Of a stretch of 64,000 bases of DNA, positions 24,968 through 34,575 are shown piece by piece. The stretch is taken from NCBI RefSeq assembly GCF_001642725.1, contig NZ_LSUQ01000005.1, forward strand, positions 1 through 64,000, given 5' to 3'. Under the pieces are notes generated by a model. The model ran no database searches, was not told the origin of the DNA, and was given only the letters and a program-made list of their open reading frames with translations. How positions within the stretch are numbered: the stretch's first letter is position 1; every line of letters starts with the position of its first letter. A program made the position numbers and the translations under genes. The stretch comes from Ferroacidibacillus organovorans (GTDB lineage: Bacteria; Bacillota; Bacilli; Alicyclobacillales; SLC66).

Positions 24968-25978
24968 ATGCCTTCCATTCGGGATGTGGCAGAAAGAGCC
25001 GGTGTATCGATTACAGCGGTTTCGCGTGCACTGAATGACTACCCAGACATTAATGCGGATACAAAGGCGCGCATTCTGCGCGTTGTGGAAGAGATGCGCT
25101 ATTATCCAAAAGCGTCTGCCCGCAGTTTGGTTATGAATAAATCGAACATCATTGGCGTGTATTATCCAACCCGTGACGGGATTGGATTTCAACAGCCGTT
25201 TATCGGGACGATGCTCGATATCTTTAAAGATGAGATTGGGAAACTGGGCTATGACTTGATGATCCTTGGCAATTCGACAGCTCCTTTTGATAGTTTCAGC
25301 CTGTTTGAACGGGTGAAACATCGAGAGGTTGATGGCGTTGTTCTGCTGGGGAAAACAGATGAGACGATTAAACAGCTGGCTGAGTCAAATGTTCCTCTGG
25401 TAGGCATTGATCATTTTGTTACAGGGCCACGCTGTGGCTCCGTGACCTCGGAGAATCGACGCGCCGTGCATGACGCAGTGGAGCGGCTTGTGCGGGGGGG
25501 ATACCAGAGGATTGCATTTGCTCACGGGCCGCTTGATTTGCCTGTCGCGGTGGAACGATTGCAAGGGTTTTACAGTGGGATGGCGGCGATGGGGCGTGCG
25601 GTGGAGCGTGCATGGGTTGTAGACGGGTCTTTCTCACTCGAAGGTGGGGTCGCATCTGCTAAGGCGCTTCTCGCATGCGCCTCGATGCCGGACGTTGTTC
25701 TTTGTGCGGCGGATATTACTGCGATCGGGATCATGCAGGAGTTTTTTCGATCAGGCATCTCGATTCCAGATGATGTGAGCTTGGTCGGATTTGACGACAT
25801 AGCGGCAGCGAGTTATGTCTATCCTCCGTTGACGACAATTCGCCAAGATGTAAATGGGCTTGGAAAACGCGCTGCACAAATGATGGTGGATTTGATTGAG
25901 GGTGGAAGCGATGCATTTCCGATGCACTATGTATTGCCAACCGAGTTTATCGTACGCAATAGCACAAGGAACATGTGA
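24968..25978 (+). CDS. LacI-family transcriptional regulator
   Basis: A 336-residue regulator. The N-terminal LacI helix-turn-helix (IRDVAERAGVSITAVSRALN) is followed by the hinge helix and a periplasmic-binding-protein-like sugar domain ending with the conserved VGFDDIAAASYVYPPLTTIRQD. AAGGAGG precedes ATG 24968. Located between the importer and the beta-glucosidase, it most likely represses the importer operon until a beta-glucoside or phosphate-free sugar binds. The palindromes upstream of the binding-protein gene are candidate targets (inference). Confidence 0.93.
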   Translation: MPSIRDVAERAGVSITAVSRALNDYPDINADTKARILRVVEEMRYYPKASARSLVMNKSNIIGVYYPTRDGIGFQQPFIGTMLDIFKDEIGKLGYDLMILGNSTAPFDSFSLFERVKHREVDGVVLLGKTDETIKQLAESNVPLVGIDHFVTGPRCGSVTSENRRAVHDAVERLVRGGYQRIAFAHGPLDLPVAVERLQGFYSGMAAMGRAVERAWVVDGSFSLEGGVASAKALLACASMPDVVLCAADITAIGIMQEFFRSGISIPDDVSLVGFDDIAAASYVYPPLTTIRQDVNGLGKRAAQMMVDLIEGGSDAFPMHYVLPTEFIVRNSTRNM

Positions 25979-26058
25979 TGTGCCGGTGCGATGCAAGTTG
26001 TGCGATTTAATAGATACGGAATGGGGGATTGTCCTTGGGAATTACGCTTTGGGATGAC

Positions 26059-27390
26059 ATGATGAAGGTGAATTTTCCAAAGGATTTTGTGTGGGGGGTC
26101 GCATCGTCTTCCTATCAGATTGAAGGTGGGGTTAACAAGGATGGTCGCGGTTCGACGATCTGGGACGACTTTTGCGCGATGCCAGGCGTGATTGCGGATG
26201 GTTCTGACGGAGCGGTTGCGTGTGATCACTACCATCGCTATCGCGAAGATTTTGCGTTGATGCAATCGATGGGGATTAAGCATTATCGTTTCTCGCTTGC
26301 GTGGTCGCGCTTGTACCCGGACGGGGACGGTGAGTTGAACCAGGCAGGACTGACTTTTTACACGAGACTTTTGGATGCGCTGGACGAGTACGGCATCGAA
26401 CCGATGGTGACACTTTACCACTGGGATTTGCCTTCGGCGCTACAGGCGCGGGGTGGGTGGGCCAATCGGGAGACTGCCTATGCGTTTGCGCGTTATGCAA
26501 AAGCGGTCTTCGCGTTTTTTGGACATCGCGTGCGAAGGTTCATCACCCACAATGAGCCGTGGTGCACCGCGTATCTCGGTCACGGGATTGGCATTCACGC
26601 GCCCGGAATTCGCAACCACGCGCAAATGCTCGATGTTGCGCACCATCTGATGCTCTCCCACGGACTCGCTGTGCAGGCATATCGAGCGGCGGGCTTTGCA
26701 GGGGAGATCGGTATTACACTCAATCTAAACCAAGTATATCCTGAAACAGAACGCGCGGAGGACATTTTGGCGGCCGAGCGAATCGGTGTCTTTCACAACG
26801 GTTGGTTTCTCGATCCCATTCTTAAGGGAAGCTATTCGAGTTTGTTTGGTGAGGTCTTTGGGAAGATGCCTGCTGCAATACAAGAAGGCGATCTTGAAGT
26901 GATTGCACAGCCGATCGATTTCTTGGGGATTAACTATTACTCCTATAGCGTAGTGGCGCATGATGAGAACAGCGCGCACGCCAAAACGCGCAATGTCACA
27001 CCTCACGATCGCGTGACCGACATGGATTGGCCCATTCTGGGTCAGGGATTGCGTGATTTATTGATTGATTTGCATCAAACGTACGGAAAGGTGCCGCTCT
27101 ATATCACGGAGAATGGCTGTGCGCAGATCGATCGTCTTGAAGGGGATCGCGTTCATGACATTTCGCGAATCAACTATTTGAGCGAACATTTTGCGGCGCT
27201 CAGCGATGCACTTCTTCAGGGTGTTCCGCTGCTTGGCTATTACGCATGGACGTTTATGGATAATTTTGAGTGGGGTTACGGATACACGAAAACGTTTGGT
27301 CTTGTGTATGTCGATTGGGCGACACAGACCAGAATTCCCAAAGACAGCGCATTTTGGTACGCTGAGTTGCTTCGCTCGTTCGACCATTAG
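26059..27390 (+). CDS. GH1 family beta-glucosidase
   Basis: A 443-residue glycoside hydrolase family 1 enzyme cleaving terminal beta-glucosidic or beta-galactosidic bonds. It has the N-terminal FPKDFVWGVASSSYQIEG, acid/base glutamate about residue 166 in THNEPW, and nucleophile glutamate about residue 351 in YITENG. No signal peptide, so it acts on imported sugars. The non-PTS importer suggests unphosphorylated substrates. The start is uncertain: ATG 26059 or 26062 gives the family N-terminus, while TTG 26035 has a better ribosome site (GGGGG seven bases upstream). Confidence 0.93.
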   Translation: MMKVNFPKDFVWGVASSSYQIEGGVNKDGRGSTIWDDFCAMPGVIADGSDGAVACDHYHRYREDFALMQSMGIKHYRFSLAWSRLYPDGDGELNQAGLTFYTRLLDALDEYGIEPMVTLYHWDLPSALQARGGWANRETAYAFARYAKAVFAFFGHRVRRFITHNEPWCTAYLGHGIGIHAPGIRNHAQMLDVAHHLMLSHGLAVQAYRAAGFAGEIGITLNLNQVYPETERAEDILAAERIGVFHNGWFLDPILKGSYSSLFGEVFGKMPAAIQEGDLEVIAQPIDFLGINYYSYSVVAHDENSAHAKTRNVTPHDRVTDMDWPILGQGLRDLLIDLHQTYGKVPLYITENGCAQIDRLEGDRVHDISRINYLSEHFAALSDALLQGVPLLGYYAWTFMDNFEWGYGYTKTFGLVYVDWATQTRIPKDSAFWYAELLRSFDH

Positions 27391-27417
27391 CCTGTGTCGC
27401 CGAGGTAGCGGAATGAT

Positions 27418-27446
27418 TTGCTTTCTCTTTGAAGGGGATGTATAAT
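27418..27446 (+). promoter_or_regulatory. Promoter of tRNA-Asp
   Basis: TTGCTT (27418-27423), 17-base spacer and a perfect TATAAT (27441-27446), ending 13 bases before the tRNA. Without a visible terminator after the tRNA, the transcript may continue into walR. Confidence 0.7.
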
Positions 27447-27459
27447 CATGAAGTTACTT

Positions 27460-27536
27460 GGAGCTGTGGTGTAGTGGCCTAACATGCCTGCCTGTCACGC
27501 AGGAGATCGCGGGTTCGAATCCCGTCAGCTCCGCCA
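27460..27536 (+). tRNA. tRNA-Asp (anticodon GTC)
   Basis: Acceptor GGAGCTG/CAGCTCC, anticodon stem CCTGC/GCAGG with loop CTGTCAC (anticodon GTC), variable loop AGATC, T arm GCGGG-TTCGAAT-CCCGT, discriminator G and encoded CCA. Standard 77-base cloverleaf. Confidence 0.97.
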
Positions 27537-27599
27537 TAGTGCGGTGATTGCGTTCTTCGGCGCGATCGCCGCATTATTTTATGTTCTGGAGGTGACCGC

Positions 27600-28295
27600 G
27601 TGTATCACATTCTGGTCGTTGAAGACGAAGAAGCGATTTCAGATATTCTCCAGTTTCATCTTGAAAAGGCTGGGTATCAAGTGATTACGGCAGCCGATGG
27701 AGAAGAGGCCCTTCGCGTGGCGCGCGAACAGTCGATGGATCTCGTACTCCTCGATGTGATGCTCCCGAAAAAAGACGGCTACGAGGTTTGCAAAGAGATA
27801 CGCCAGTTTTCACAAGTTCCGGTCATCATGTTGACAGCGAGGGACTCCGAAGTGGATAAAGTATTGGGGCTCGAGCTTGGCGCGGATGATTATGTGACGA
27901 AGCCTTTTAGTTCACGCGAATTGATGGCGCGTGTCAAAGCGAACTTGCGTAGAACAGCGCAACCTGACGAGAGTTCGGTTTTGACGCAGCGCGAGCATAT
28001 CGTCCACGGCGATTTGCGCATTGATATGAATCTCATTCAAGTGTTTCGCGACGGCGTGGAGATTCCACTGACGCATCGCGAATTTGAGCTATTGTTATTT
28101 CTCGTCAGGCACCCAGGTGTCGTGTTTAGCCGAACGCAATTGCTTCAGGATGTTTGGGGGTATGACTATCTCGGGGATGAGCGAACCGTCGATGTGACCG
28201 TTCGCCGCATGCGTGAGAAATTGGAGCTCGATCCAAGCAATCCAGTCTATCTTCTCACGCGACGCGGGACAGGCTATTTCTTTCGTAAGCCATGA
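27600..28295 (+). CDS. walR: Response regulator WalR
   Basis: A 231-residue OmpR-family regulator of cell-wall homeostasis. The receiver domain has the acidic pair ED near residues 8-9, the phosphoacceptor D52 in LLDVMLP and the K of TKPF. The C-terminal winged helix (about 130-228) ends with the characteristic TVDVTVRRMREKLE and YLLTRRGTGYFF. GTG 27600 follows GGAGGTG. Gene order walR-K-H-I-J-htrA-rlmH is diagnostic of the essential WalRK system. Confidence 0.97.
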   Translation: MYHILVVEDEEAISDILQFHLEKAGYQVITAADGEEALRVAREQSMDLVLLDVMLPKKDGYEVCKEIRQFSQVPVIMLTARDSEVDKVLGLELGADDYVTKPFSSRELMARVKANLRRTAQPDESSVLTQREHIVHGDLRIDMNLIQVFRDGVEIPLTHREFELLLFLVRHPGVVFSRTQLLQDVWGYDYLGDERTVDVTVRRMREKLELDPSNPVYLLTRRGTGYFFRKP

Positions 28296-30142
28296 TGCGA
28301 CGCAGGCTTGTGATGCAAAATGAGACCGCCAAGCCTGCCGTGCGCCGTTTCCCATTTTTTTCAAGCGTGCGCTGGAAATTGCTCGTCGTGTATCTGCTTT
28401 TGATTCTTTTTGCCATGCAGTTGATTGGCGCCTATTTTGTGCAGTCGCTGCACCACTATTTTGTGGATGCGTTTGAACGTTCGATTTCTCAAGAAGCTAC
28501 CTTTTTATCGAGCACACTCCAACCTACGCTCGGCGCAAATCGGCCGCTTGGTTTCTACAGTCGCGACCTCGTACACGCGATTGCCCACATCTCAAATGCC
28601 ACCATCTATGTTCTCGACAAGGATGGCAATGTTCTGGCGACGTCTGGCAATCCGTATCTGGTTGGACTCAAACGCGTGGACCCTGAAGTGACCAGCGCGT
28701 TGCTTGGCTTACAGGATACGCAAATTGCGCTCGATCCATCCACATCGCAACGGCAACTCTACTTTTCTCAACCCCTCCACTTTCACGGTCAGATCGTCGG
28801 CGCTGTCGAATTTGTCGCACCGATGCAATCGGTTGATCATTCCATCTCGATTATCACGTTGCTGTTTGCCACAGGCACTCTACTCGCTTTGGCGCTCACT
28901 GCGTTTTTGGCGGTGATCATTGCGCAAACGATCACGGGCCCTATCTCGGCGATCACGCAACGCACGCGTGAATTGGCGGCAGGAAATTTTGACTCAACAG
29001 TGCAAGTTCGCTCCAATGATGAAATTGGTGAACTCGCATCGACGTTTAATATGTTGACGCGCAGGCTACAGCAGTCGATCGCCAATACCGAGCAGGAAAA
29101 GGGACGTTTGCAAGCCGTGATGTCGAACATGAGTGAAGGCGTGATTGCCGTTGATCGAAAGTTTCGGGTGCTGTTACTGAACCCTGCAGCAGGCAGGCTT
29201 TTGGGACGGGCTCCTGAACAATTGGTGGGAGAATTTATCACGTCTCACCTCGATGTGGACGGTGATCGCACGGAACCGATGATTATCGATTTATTGGGAC
29301 GTTTTGTGGAGGTTTCGCTGACAGCGCTTCAGCGAAGGTCAAGCCGCACGGAATCGGTAGAGATGCGAGAAGACTTTGGCGGTTATCTGATCGTGCTTCG
29401 CGACGTCACGGCGGAGACGCGTCTAGAAGAGTCCCGCAAGCGGTTTGTCGCTGACGTTTCCCACGAACTCCGCACGCCGATTACGTCGCTGAAGAGTTAT
29501 TTGGAGGCGTTATTAGAAGGAGCGCGCGAAGACCCTGTGACCGAGGATAAATTTCTTCGCGTAATGGAAAGAGAGACGGATCGCATGGCCCGGTTGATAC
29601 GGGATCTGCTCCAACTCTCGCGCTTTGACAGTGGTTACGAAGCACTCCACTGTGAGCCTGTTCCTGTAGAAGTATTGCTCCATCGCGTGACAGAGCGCTT
29701 CTCGCTACTCGCGTTTCAGTCAAATATTCAATTCATCACGAAGTTGAGCGACACGGGTGTGTGGATTCAGATTGATCGCGATCGCATTGAACAGGCGATC
29801 GACAACATCATTTCTAATGCGCTGAAGTACACGCCATCAGGAGGCAAGATCACAGTTGATGCGCGCATGGATGAGTCGAAAGAGTGGGTAATGCTCACCA
29901 TCTCAGACACAGGGTCGGGAATCGATCCGCGAGAGTTGCCACACATTTTTGAGCGGTTTTATCGCGTCGATCTCTCGCGGGCGCGCCAGTTGGGCGGAAG
30001 TGGATTGGGACTGTCGATTGCAAAAGAAATCATCGAGGCGCATGGAGGAACGATTCGTGCAACAAGTGCACGGAATGAAGGAACAGCCTTTGTGATTGGA
30101 CTTCCGGTTTGTGAAGGGGAGATCGAGGATGAGCATGCGTAA
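28292..30142 (+). CDS. walK: Sensor histidine kinase WalK
   Basis: A 616-residue membrane kinase. Span 1 lies at about residues 27-47, an extracytoplasmic sensor domain at about 48-185, span 2 at about 188-210, HAMP at about 212-262, PAS at about 268-370, then the dimerisation helix with phosphorylated H391 (SHELRTP) and the ATP domain (N box around NIISNALKY, GSGIDP, and GGSGLGLSI). Its ATG overlaps the walR stop by four bases. It senses cell-wall status and phosphorylates WalR. Confidence 0.97.
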   Translation: MMRRRLVMQNETAKPAVRRFPFFSSVRWKLLVVYLLLILFAMQLIGAYFVQSLHHYFVDAFERSISQEATFLSSTLQPTLGANRPLGFYSRDLVHAIAHISNATIYVLDKDGNVLATSGNPYLVGLKRVDPEVTSALLGLQDTQIALDPSTSQRQLYFSQPLHFHGQIVGAVEFVAPMQSVDHSISIITLLFATGTLLALALTAFLAVIIAQTITGPISAITQRTRELAAGNFDSTVQVRSNDEIGELASTFNMLTRRLQQSIANTEQEKGRLQAVMSNMSEGVIAVDRKFRVLLLNPAAGRLLGRAPEQLVGEFITSHLDVDGDRTEPMIIDLLGRFVEVSLTALQRRSSRTESVEMREDFGGYLIVLRDVTAETRLEESRKRFVADVSHELRTPITSLKSYLEALLEGAREDPVTEDKFLRVMERETDRMARLIRDLLQLSRFDSGYEALHCEPVPVEVLLHRVTERFSLLAFQSNIQFITKLSDTGVWIQIDRDRIEQAIDNIISNALKYTPSGGKITVDARMDESKEWVMLTISDTGSGIDPRELPHIFERFYRVDLSRARQLGGSGLGLSIAKEIIEAHGGTIRATSARNEGTAFVIGLPVCEGEIEDEHA

Positions 30143-31475
30143 GCGATTCAACGTCTCTCCTGCACGCCGCTTCTGGCACTTTATCTCGACACCTCTTTTA
30201 ATCCTTGCGGTTCTCGCGAGCATCCTCTTTACATTTCTCATATGGTTTGGTTCACCGATTCCTGTTCAGAGTGCGCGCAACGGTTTTTACACAAGCCCGA
30301 AACTGGGGGCGCCAAGCACCTTGACGCGTTTGTTTTTGCCCCACCAAGTGTGGCTTTGGACGGGCCATCAGCAATTGTATTCGTATCCTGTACAAAGCAG
30401 TTTTGTGTCAAAACTTTTGTCTGCGTTGCACGGCGCAACTACAGTTACCGTCACACCAGCGAAAACGGCAAAAGCGCGCGGGGGGGAGAGTTATCTTGAA
30501 CTTGATTACGCCACGTATGGTGAGGTAGGCTCCCCGATTCAGGAATTGTTTCCTTCTTTGACGCAGGCGCTGTCTGTTCGAAATGTGTACATAAAGCCAG
30601 GCGCCAAGCGTGACACGGTGAATCTCGTCGTGGTTGACCAGCAAGGCGCTGTATTTAATATGCGCGCGTCAGGGGTTCGACTAAACGGCCTATCGCTTAC
30701 AGAACCGGACGCATCCGCTGTCCCTTACGCCCAGATTCCGATCAATGGGCGAGAGCTTCGCCTTCCTTACACCAATTCGGTCATGCCGATTGAAATCTGG
30801 TCACTCAAACAGCAGGATATTAGCGGGGTCATCGATTCCTACTTTGCAGACCCTAGCGCCGTGATTCCGATCGTCGACAGTATTCATAAAACGCTTTACA
30901 CCGATGGACTGCGTGCAGTGTGGTTATCGTCGGCAAGTTTTGGACCCACAATCGCATATCGCAATCCGCAAACGGGGAATGTGATACCTCGTACAGGGCA
31001 CTCGCCGCTCGACACCGCCGTTCAGTTTATCAATGACCACGGTGGCTTCCTCAGCAATCAAACATCTCAGGGAATTTCCGCCATCAAACGCTCGCCGGAC
31101 ATGACGGAGATCATCTTTTCACTCTCGGAAGACGGGTTTCCTGTGTTTGGTCAGTTTGGATCTATGCAGTGCATCGTAAACAATGGGTGGGTGGTGACAT
31201 TTCGGCGCGCACTCGTTGAGCCTTCCATCCTTGAGGAAACACAACCGCTGCACATTCTTTCTGGCGTTCAACTCATTAGCCGCCTCAGTCCGCGTGAACT
31301 CAACAAGATTCGCAGCATCAAACTCGGGTATGGAACGACGCTTTTTAGTTCAGCTGCGATAGAGTTTTTCCCTGTGTACCAGATTACATTTACATCTGGA
31401 ACAATTTATGTCAAAGCGACAGATGGACAGGTCTTTCACGGAACGGGGATGACTTCATGGACTTCGGTCGAGTAA
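30129..31475 (+). CDS. walH: WalH (YycH) regulator of WalK
   Basis: A 448-residue protein with one N-terminal membrane span (about residues 12-36) and a large extracytoplasmic domain, placed between walK and walI as in other Bacilli. WalH and WalI bind WalK at the membrane and restrain it in B. subtilis. Overlaps the walK end by 14 bases. ATG 30129 has GGGGAGATCGAGG upstream; the ATG at 30135 is possible. Primary sequence is poorly conserved, so the call leans on context and topology. Confidence 0.88.
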   Translation: MSMRKRFNVSPARRFWHFISTPLLILAVLASILFTFLIWFGSPIPVQSARNGFYTSPKLGAPSTLTRLFLPHQVWLWTGHQQLYSYPVQSSFVSKLLSALHGATTVTVTPAKTAKARGGESYLELDYATYGEVGSPIQELFPSLTQALSVRNVYIKPGAKRDTVNLVVVDQQGAVFNMRASGVRLNGLSLTEPDASAVPYAQIPINGRELRLPYTNSVMPIEIWSLKQQDISGVIDSYFADPSAVIPIVDSIHKTLYTDGLRAVWLSSASFGPTIAYRNPQTGNVIPRTGHSPLDTAVQFINDHGGFLSNQTSQGISAIKRSPDMTEIIFSLSEDGFPVFGQFGSMQCIVNNGWVVTFRRALVEPSILEETQPLHILSGVQLISRLSPRELNKIRSIKLGYGTTLFSSAAIEFFPVYQITFTSGTIYVKATDGQVFHGTGMTSWTSVE

Positions 31476-32311
31476 AAGCCATTCTCACGGTCGTCTTTCT
31501 TCTCCTCAATGCTTTTCTCATCCCGCAATGGCTGTATCAACAAATGGACGTGGGAGTGTATGCACAGCAATATGCCGATCAACTCGCGAGCATTCGCGCA
31601 GATCTCGCGCAACACAACGTTCAGCTACACGCGGTGGTTCCTTTGACGGATCCGCAGATGTCACAGTTGCGCGTGATTCCTGATCACACCAGTGTTTCTG
31701 TGCTCGCTCAGTCGATTTTTGGGGTTCATGATCACATTCGAACGCTAAAGAGCGGAGTGATATCGGGAACAGGAGGAAAGCTGCAAATGATGAGCGCCGG
31801 ACTTTTTCGCGTAACGTTTAAGCCGCCTCAGGGGATTGAACAGGGTTTTCTAAAAGGGGATTTGGCGAAACGCGTCAAAAGTATTATTGACAAACACGGC
31901 TACAATACGGGAGATTACCAGTTGCTTCGCGTTGAGGGCGGAAAGGTGCAACATAATCTGCTTTTTGCGCAGATGTTTGGAGGCTATCCTGATTTCTCGA
32001 ATTTGTTGAGAGCGCAGGTGGATCGCACTGCGTTGACAGATTACCTACAATCCATGGTAGATGTCCAGCAAACGTATCCGCCACGTACGGTGATGAGTGC
32101 GCTCAGTGCACTTTTGTCGATGGTCTCGTACATGGACAAGATGAATTATCACGAGGATAATAGCATTATCGACATGCGTCTGGGATATGTGAGTTTTATT
32201 ACGTCGAATCAAGGGTATGTTTTGGCGCCTGTTTGGCGCATTGCCACGTTGAAACAGGTATTTTATGTTCACGCGTTTTCGGGTGAAGTCGGGGTGGGAA
32301 ACATTTCATGA
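31457..32311 (+). CDS. walI: WalI (YycI) regulator of WalK
   Basis: A 284-residue protein with an N-terminal span (FGRVKAILTVVFLLLNAFLI, about residues 3-22) and an extracytoplasmic domain of the YycI type. The start overlaps walH by 19 bases and the stop overlaps walJ by four, showing tight coupling. Expected to act with WalH on WalK. GGGGATG precedes ATG 31457. Confidence 0.9.
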   Translation: MDFGRVKAILTVVFLLLNAFLIPQWLYQQMDVGVYAQQYADQLASIRADLAQHNVQLHAVVPLTDPQMSQLRVIPDHTSVSVLAQSIFGVHDHIRTLKSGVISGTGGKLQMMSAGLFRVTFKPPQGIEQGFLKGDLAKRVKSIIDKHGYNTGDYQLLRVEGGKVQHNLLFAQMFGGYPDFSNLLRAQVDRTALTDYLQSMVDVQQTYPPRTVMSALSALLSMVSYMDKMNYHEDNSIIDMRLGYVSFITSNQGYVLAPVWRIATLKQVFYVHAFSGEVGVGNIS

Positions 32312-33105
32312 GATGTAGTGTATTGGCGAGTGGAAGTACTGGAAATGCTATTTATGTTGAAACAGATCATACGAGAATTCTCTTGGATGCGGGAATTGGC
32401 TTGCGCCAATTACAGCAAGCCTTTGCAGCGATCGAGGTTGACCCGGCAACGCTTGATGCGATTTTGGTCACGCATGAACACTCCGATCACATCAAGGGGT
32501 TGGCAGCGCTACTTCGGAAATACGATACGCCGATTTATACATCTGACGGAACATGGGCTCACATTGCTCGCCTGTTTTCGGAAAAGCAGGAGGTGAAGCC
32601 GCGCAGCATCAAGGCGGGGATACCCTTTTCACTCGGAGAATTTGTGATTGAACCATTTGCACTGCCTCACGACGCGGAAGAACCTCTGGGGTTTTGTGTG
32701 TATGCACAAGGAGAAAAATTGGTTCTGGCCACGGATCTTGGCTATGCGAGTGAACGGATATGCACGGTCGCGCGTGGCGCGCACACCCTCATTCTCGAAT
32801 CGAACCACGATATCGATATGCTGCGAACGGGCACCTATCCGTGGCATCTAAAGCGACGAATCCTCGGCGATAAGGGGCATCTCTCTAATGCGGCCGCTGG
32901 GGAATGCCTGCTTGACATTGTCACGGAGGATACACAGACGGTCTATTTAGCGCATCTCAGTCAAGAAAACAATCGTCCTGAAATCGCGAAAGAAACGGTT
33001 GCGACGATGCTCTCGCGCGACGTCTCGCGCACGGAGGCGATTGTGCTGCGCTCGACGAGTCCGACTGCACCAACCGCGCTGGCACCTGTGTGCGTTGCGC
33101 GATGA
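32308..33105 (+). CDS. walJ: WalJ (YycJ), metallo-beta-lactamase-fold hydrolase
   Basis: A 265-residue cytoplasmic metallo-beta-lactamase-fold protein. The zinc-binding HEHSDH motif is clear (residues about 56-61), with downstream HDAEEPLGF, ATDLGY and LESNHD as further metal-site blocks, and KGHLSNAAAGECL near the end. Homologues are linked to coordinating cell division, wall synthesis and DNA replication, possibly as a nuclease. Last gene of the overlapping wal core. Confidence 0.94.
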   Translation: MRCSVLASGSTGNAIYVETDHTRILLDAGIGLRQLQQAFAAIEVDPATLDAILVTHEHSDHIKGLAALLRKYDTPIYTSDGTWAHIARLFSEKQEVKPRSIKAGIPFSLGEFVIEPFALPHDAEEPLGFCVYAQGEKLVLATDLGYASERICTVARGAHTLILESNHDIDMLRTGTYPWHLKRRILGDKGHLSNAAAGECLLDIVTEDTQTVYLAHLSQENNRPEIAKETVATMLSRDVSRTEAIVLRSTSPTAPTALAPVCVAR

Positions 33106-33136
33106 GGCGTTCGCTACATGGGGTGTGGGCGATCGC

Positions 33137-33165
33137 TTGTTTGTATGTGCGTGACTTTTTATAAT
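33137..33165 (+). promoter_or_regulatory. Promoter of htrA
   Basis: TTGTTT (33137-33142), 17-base spacer and a perfect TATAAT (33160-33165), 36 bases before the htrA start. It allows htrA to be made independently of walRK. Confidence 0.65.
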
Positions 33166-33200
33166 TTATGGAGCGAAACGGCTGTAAAGGAGGTTAAGCC

Positions 33201-34502
33201 ATGGGCTATTACGATGACGGTGAGTTTCGCAGTGAGCGGAGGGCGCGGTCTGGCGCTGGAAAGTGGGTTGCAGTTGTAGTCGTTTCGGCGTTGATCGGGT
33301 CGGGATCGACGCTTGCGGTGGGCGACTATCTCCTCAACAATTCGGGTGCGCTGGCTGCTGCGACCGATGCTAATTTACAACCGGTCTCAGCGCGTGCGGC
33401 TCAGACGATCTCGGTCAATGTAAATGATGGAATTGTCACCGCTGTACGCAAAGTCACGCCCGCGGTCGTCGGTGTGATCAACATGCAATATGCGCCGAAT
33501 GCGGCGGGAACTGCAAATGTTCTTCAAGAGGCGGGTGTTGGTTCGGGCGTCATTTTTGACCTGCACGGATACATTGTCACCAACAATCACGTTGTTGAAG
33601 GCGCGACGAAGGTCGAAGTGGTGTTACACGACGGGCGGCACGTCTATGCGACGGTCGTCGGTACGGATCCATATACAGATCTCGCGGTTTTAAAGATTCC
33701 CGGGAGTGATATCAAGCCGCGCAATGTCGCTGTTTTTGGCAACTCGGCGCTGCTTGAGCCAGGGGATCCTGCCATTGCGATCGGGAATCCGGCTGGACTT
33801 GATTTTAGTGACAGTGTGACAGTTGGCGTGATTAGCGCGACGCAGCGCACGATGCCTGTTCAGGATGAGGCGACAGGTCAGGTGATTGGCGAGGAGACGG
33901 TGCTGCAGACGGATGCGGCGATCAACCCGGGTAATTCTGGCGGTCCTCTTTGTAACATTGATGGGCAGATCATTGGGATTAACAGTTCAAAGATTGTCGC
34001 CAAGGGATTTGAGGGGATGGGCTTCTCTATCCCGATCAATGAGGTGCGAACGATTGCGACGGAGATTGTTCAGACGGGGCATGCATCCCACCCGGCGCTC
34101 GGCATCGAAGGAGAGTCACTCGCTGCCGTGCCGCAAGAGTATCAGCCGAATGTTCCTGTGAATTATGGGGTTTGGGTATACAAGGTTGACAGCAACTCGG
34201 CGAAGGCTTCTGGCATTGAGCACGGCGACGTCATCGTTGGGATCAATCAGTATAAAATTACTGGGTTCTCTGATTTGCGCGCAGTCCTTTGGGATCACTT
34301 CAAAGCGGGGGATAAGGTTCAGGTTACGTATTATCGCGGTCAGCAAAAGTATACCTCACCGCTTGTGTTAGGCCAACTGCCACCATATCAGCCACCAACG
34401 GCGTCAAGCAGTATTGGCGGGGGATCGTTTGTGATCCCCAATCCATTCTCAGGTGGCGGCGGGAGTGGAAGCGGCAGCGGCAGTGGATTCTCGTTCCCGT
34501 AA
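33201..34502 (+). CDS. htrA: HtrA-type membrane serine protease
   Basis: A 433-residue DegP/HtrA protease. A short cytoplasmic N-terminus precedes one membrane span (about residues 23-43), so the protease faces outside. The catalytic triad is H130 (NNHVV), D160 (YTDLAVLKI) and S246 (GNSGGPL). A PDZ domain follows (about 300-390). The C-terminal tail is a low-complexity Gly/Ser stretch. The ribosome site AAGGAGG is ideal. It corresponds to B. subtilis htrC (yycK) by position. Confidence 0.96.
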   Translation: MGYYDDGEFRSERRARSGAGKWVAVVVVSALIGSGSTLAVGDYLLNNSGALAAATDANLQPVSARAAQTISVNVNDGIVTAVRKVTPAVVGVINMQYAPNAAGTANVLQEAGVGSGVIFDLHGYIVTNNHVVEGATKVEVVLHDGRHVYATVVGTDPYTDLAVLKIPGSDIKPRNVAVFGNSALLEPGDPAIAIGNPAGLDFSDSVTVGVISATQRTMPVQDEATGQVIGEETVLQTDAAINPGNSGGPLCNIDGQIIGINSSKIVAKGFEGMGFSIPINEVRTIATEIVQTGHASHPALGIEGESLAAVPQEYQPNVPVNYGVWVYKVDSNSAKASGIEHGDVIVGINQYKITGFSDLRAVLWDHFKAGDKVQVTYYRGQQKYTSPLVLGQLPPYQPPTASSSIGGGSFVIPNPFSGGGGSGSGSGSGFSFP

Positions 34503-34575
34503 AGCACTCTCCTGGATTGCACCTCAAGCCTTGAATTCAATGTGGGCATGATGGGATGGAGAGGGGATCACTCGC

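Noticed and set aside
33166-33200. WalR binding site before htrA
   Set aside because: Only one TGTAAA half-site is visible; the second half at the required spacing is absent.
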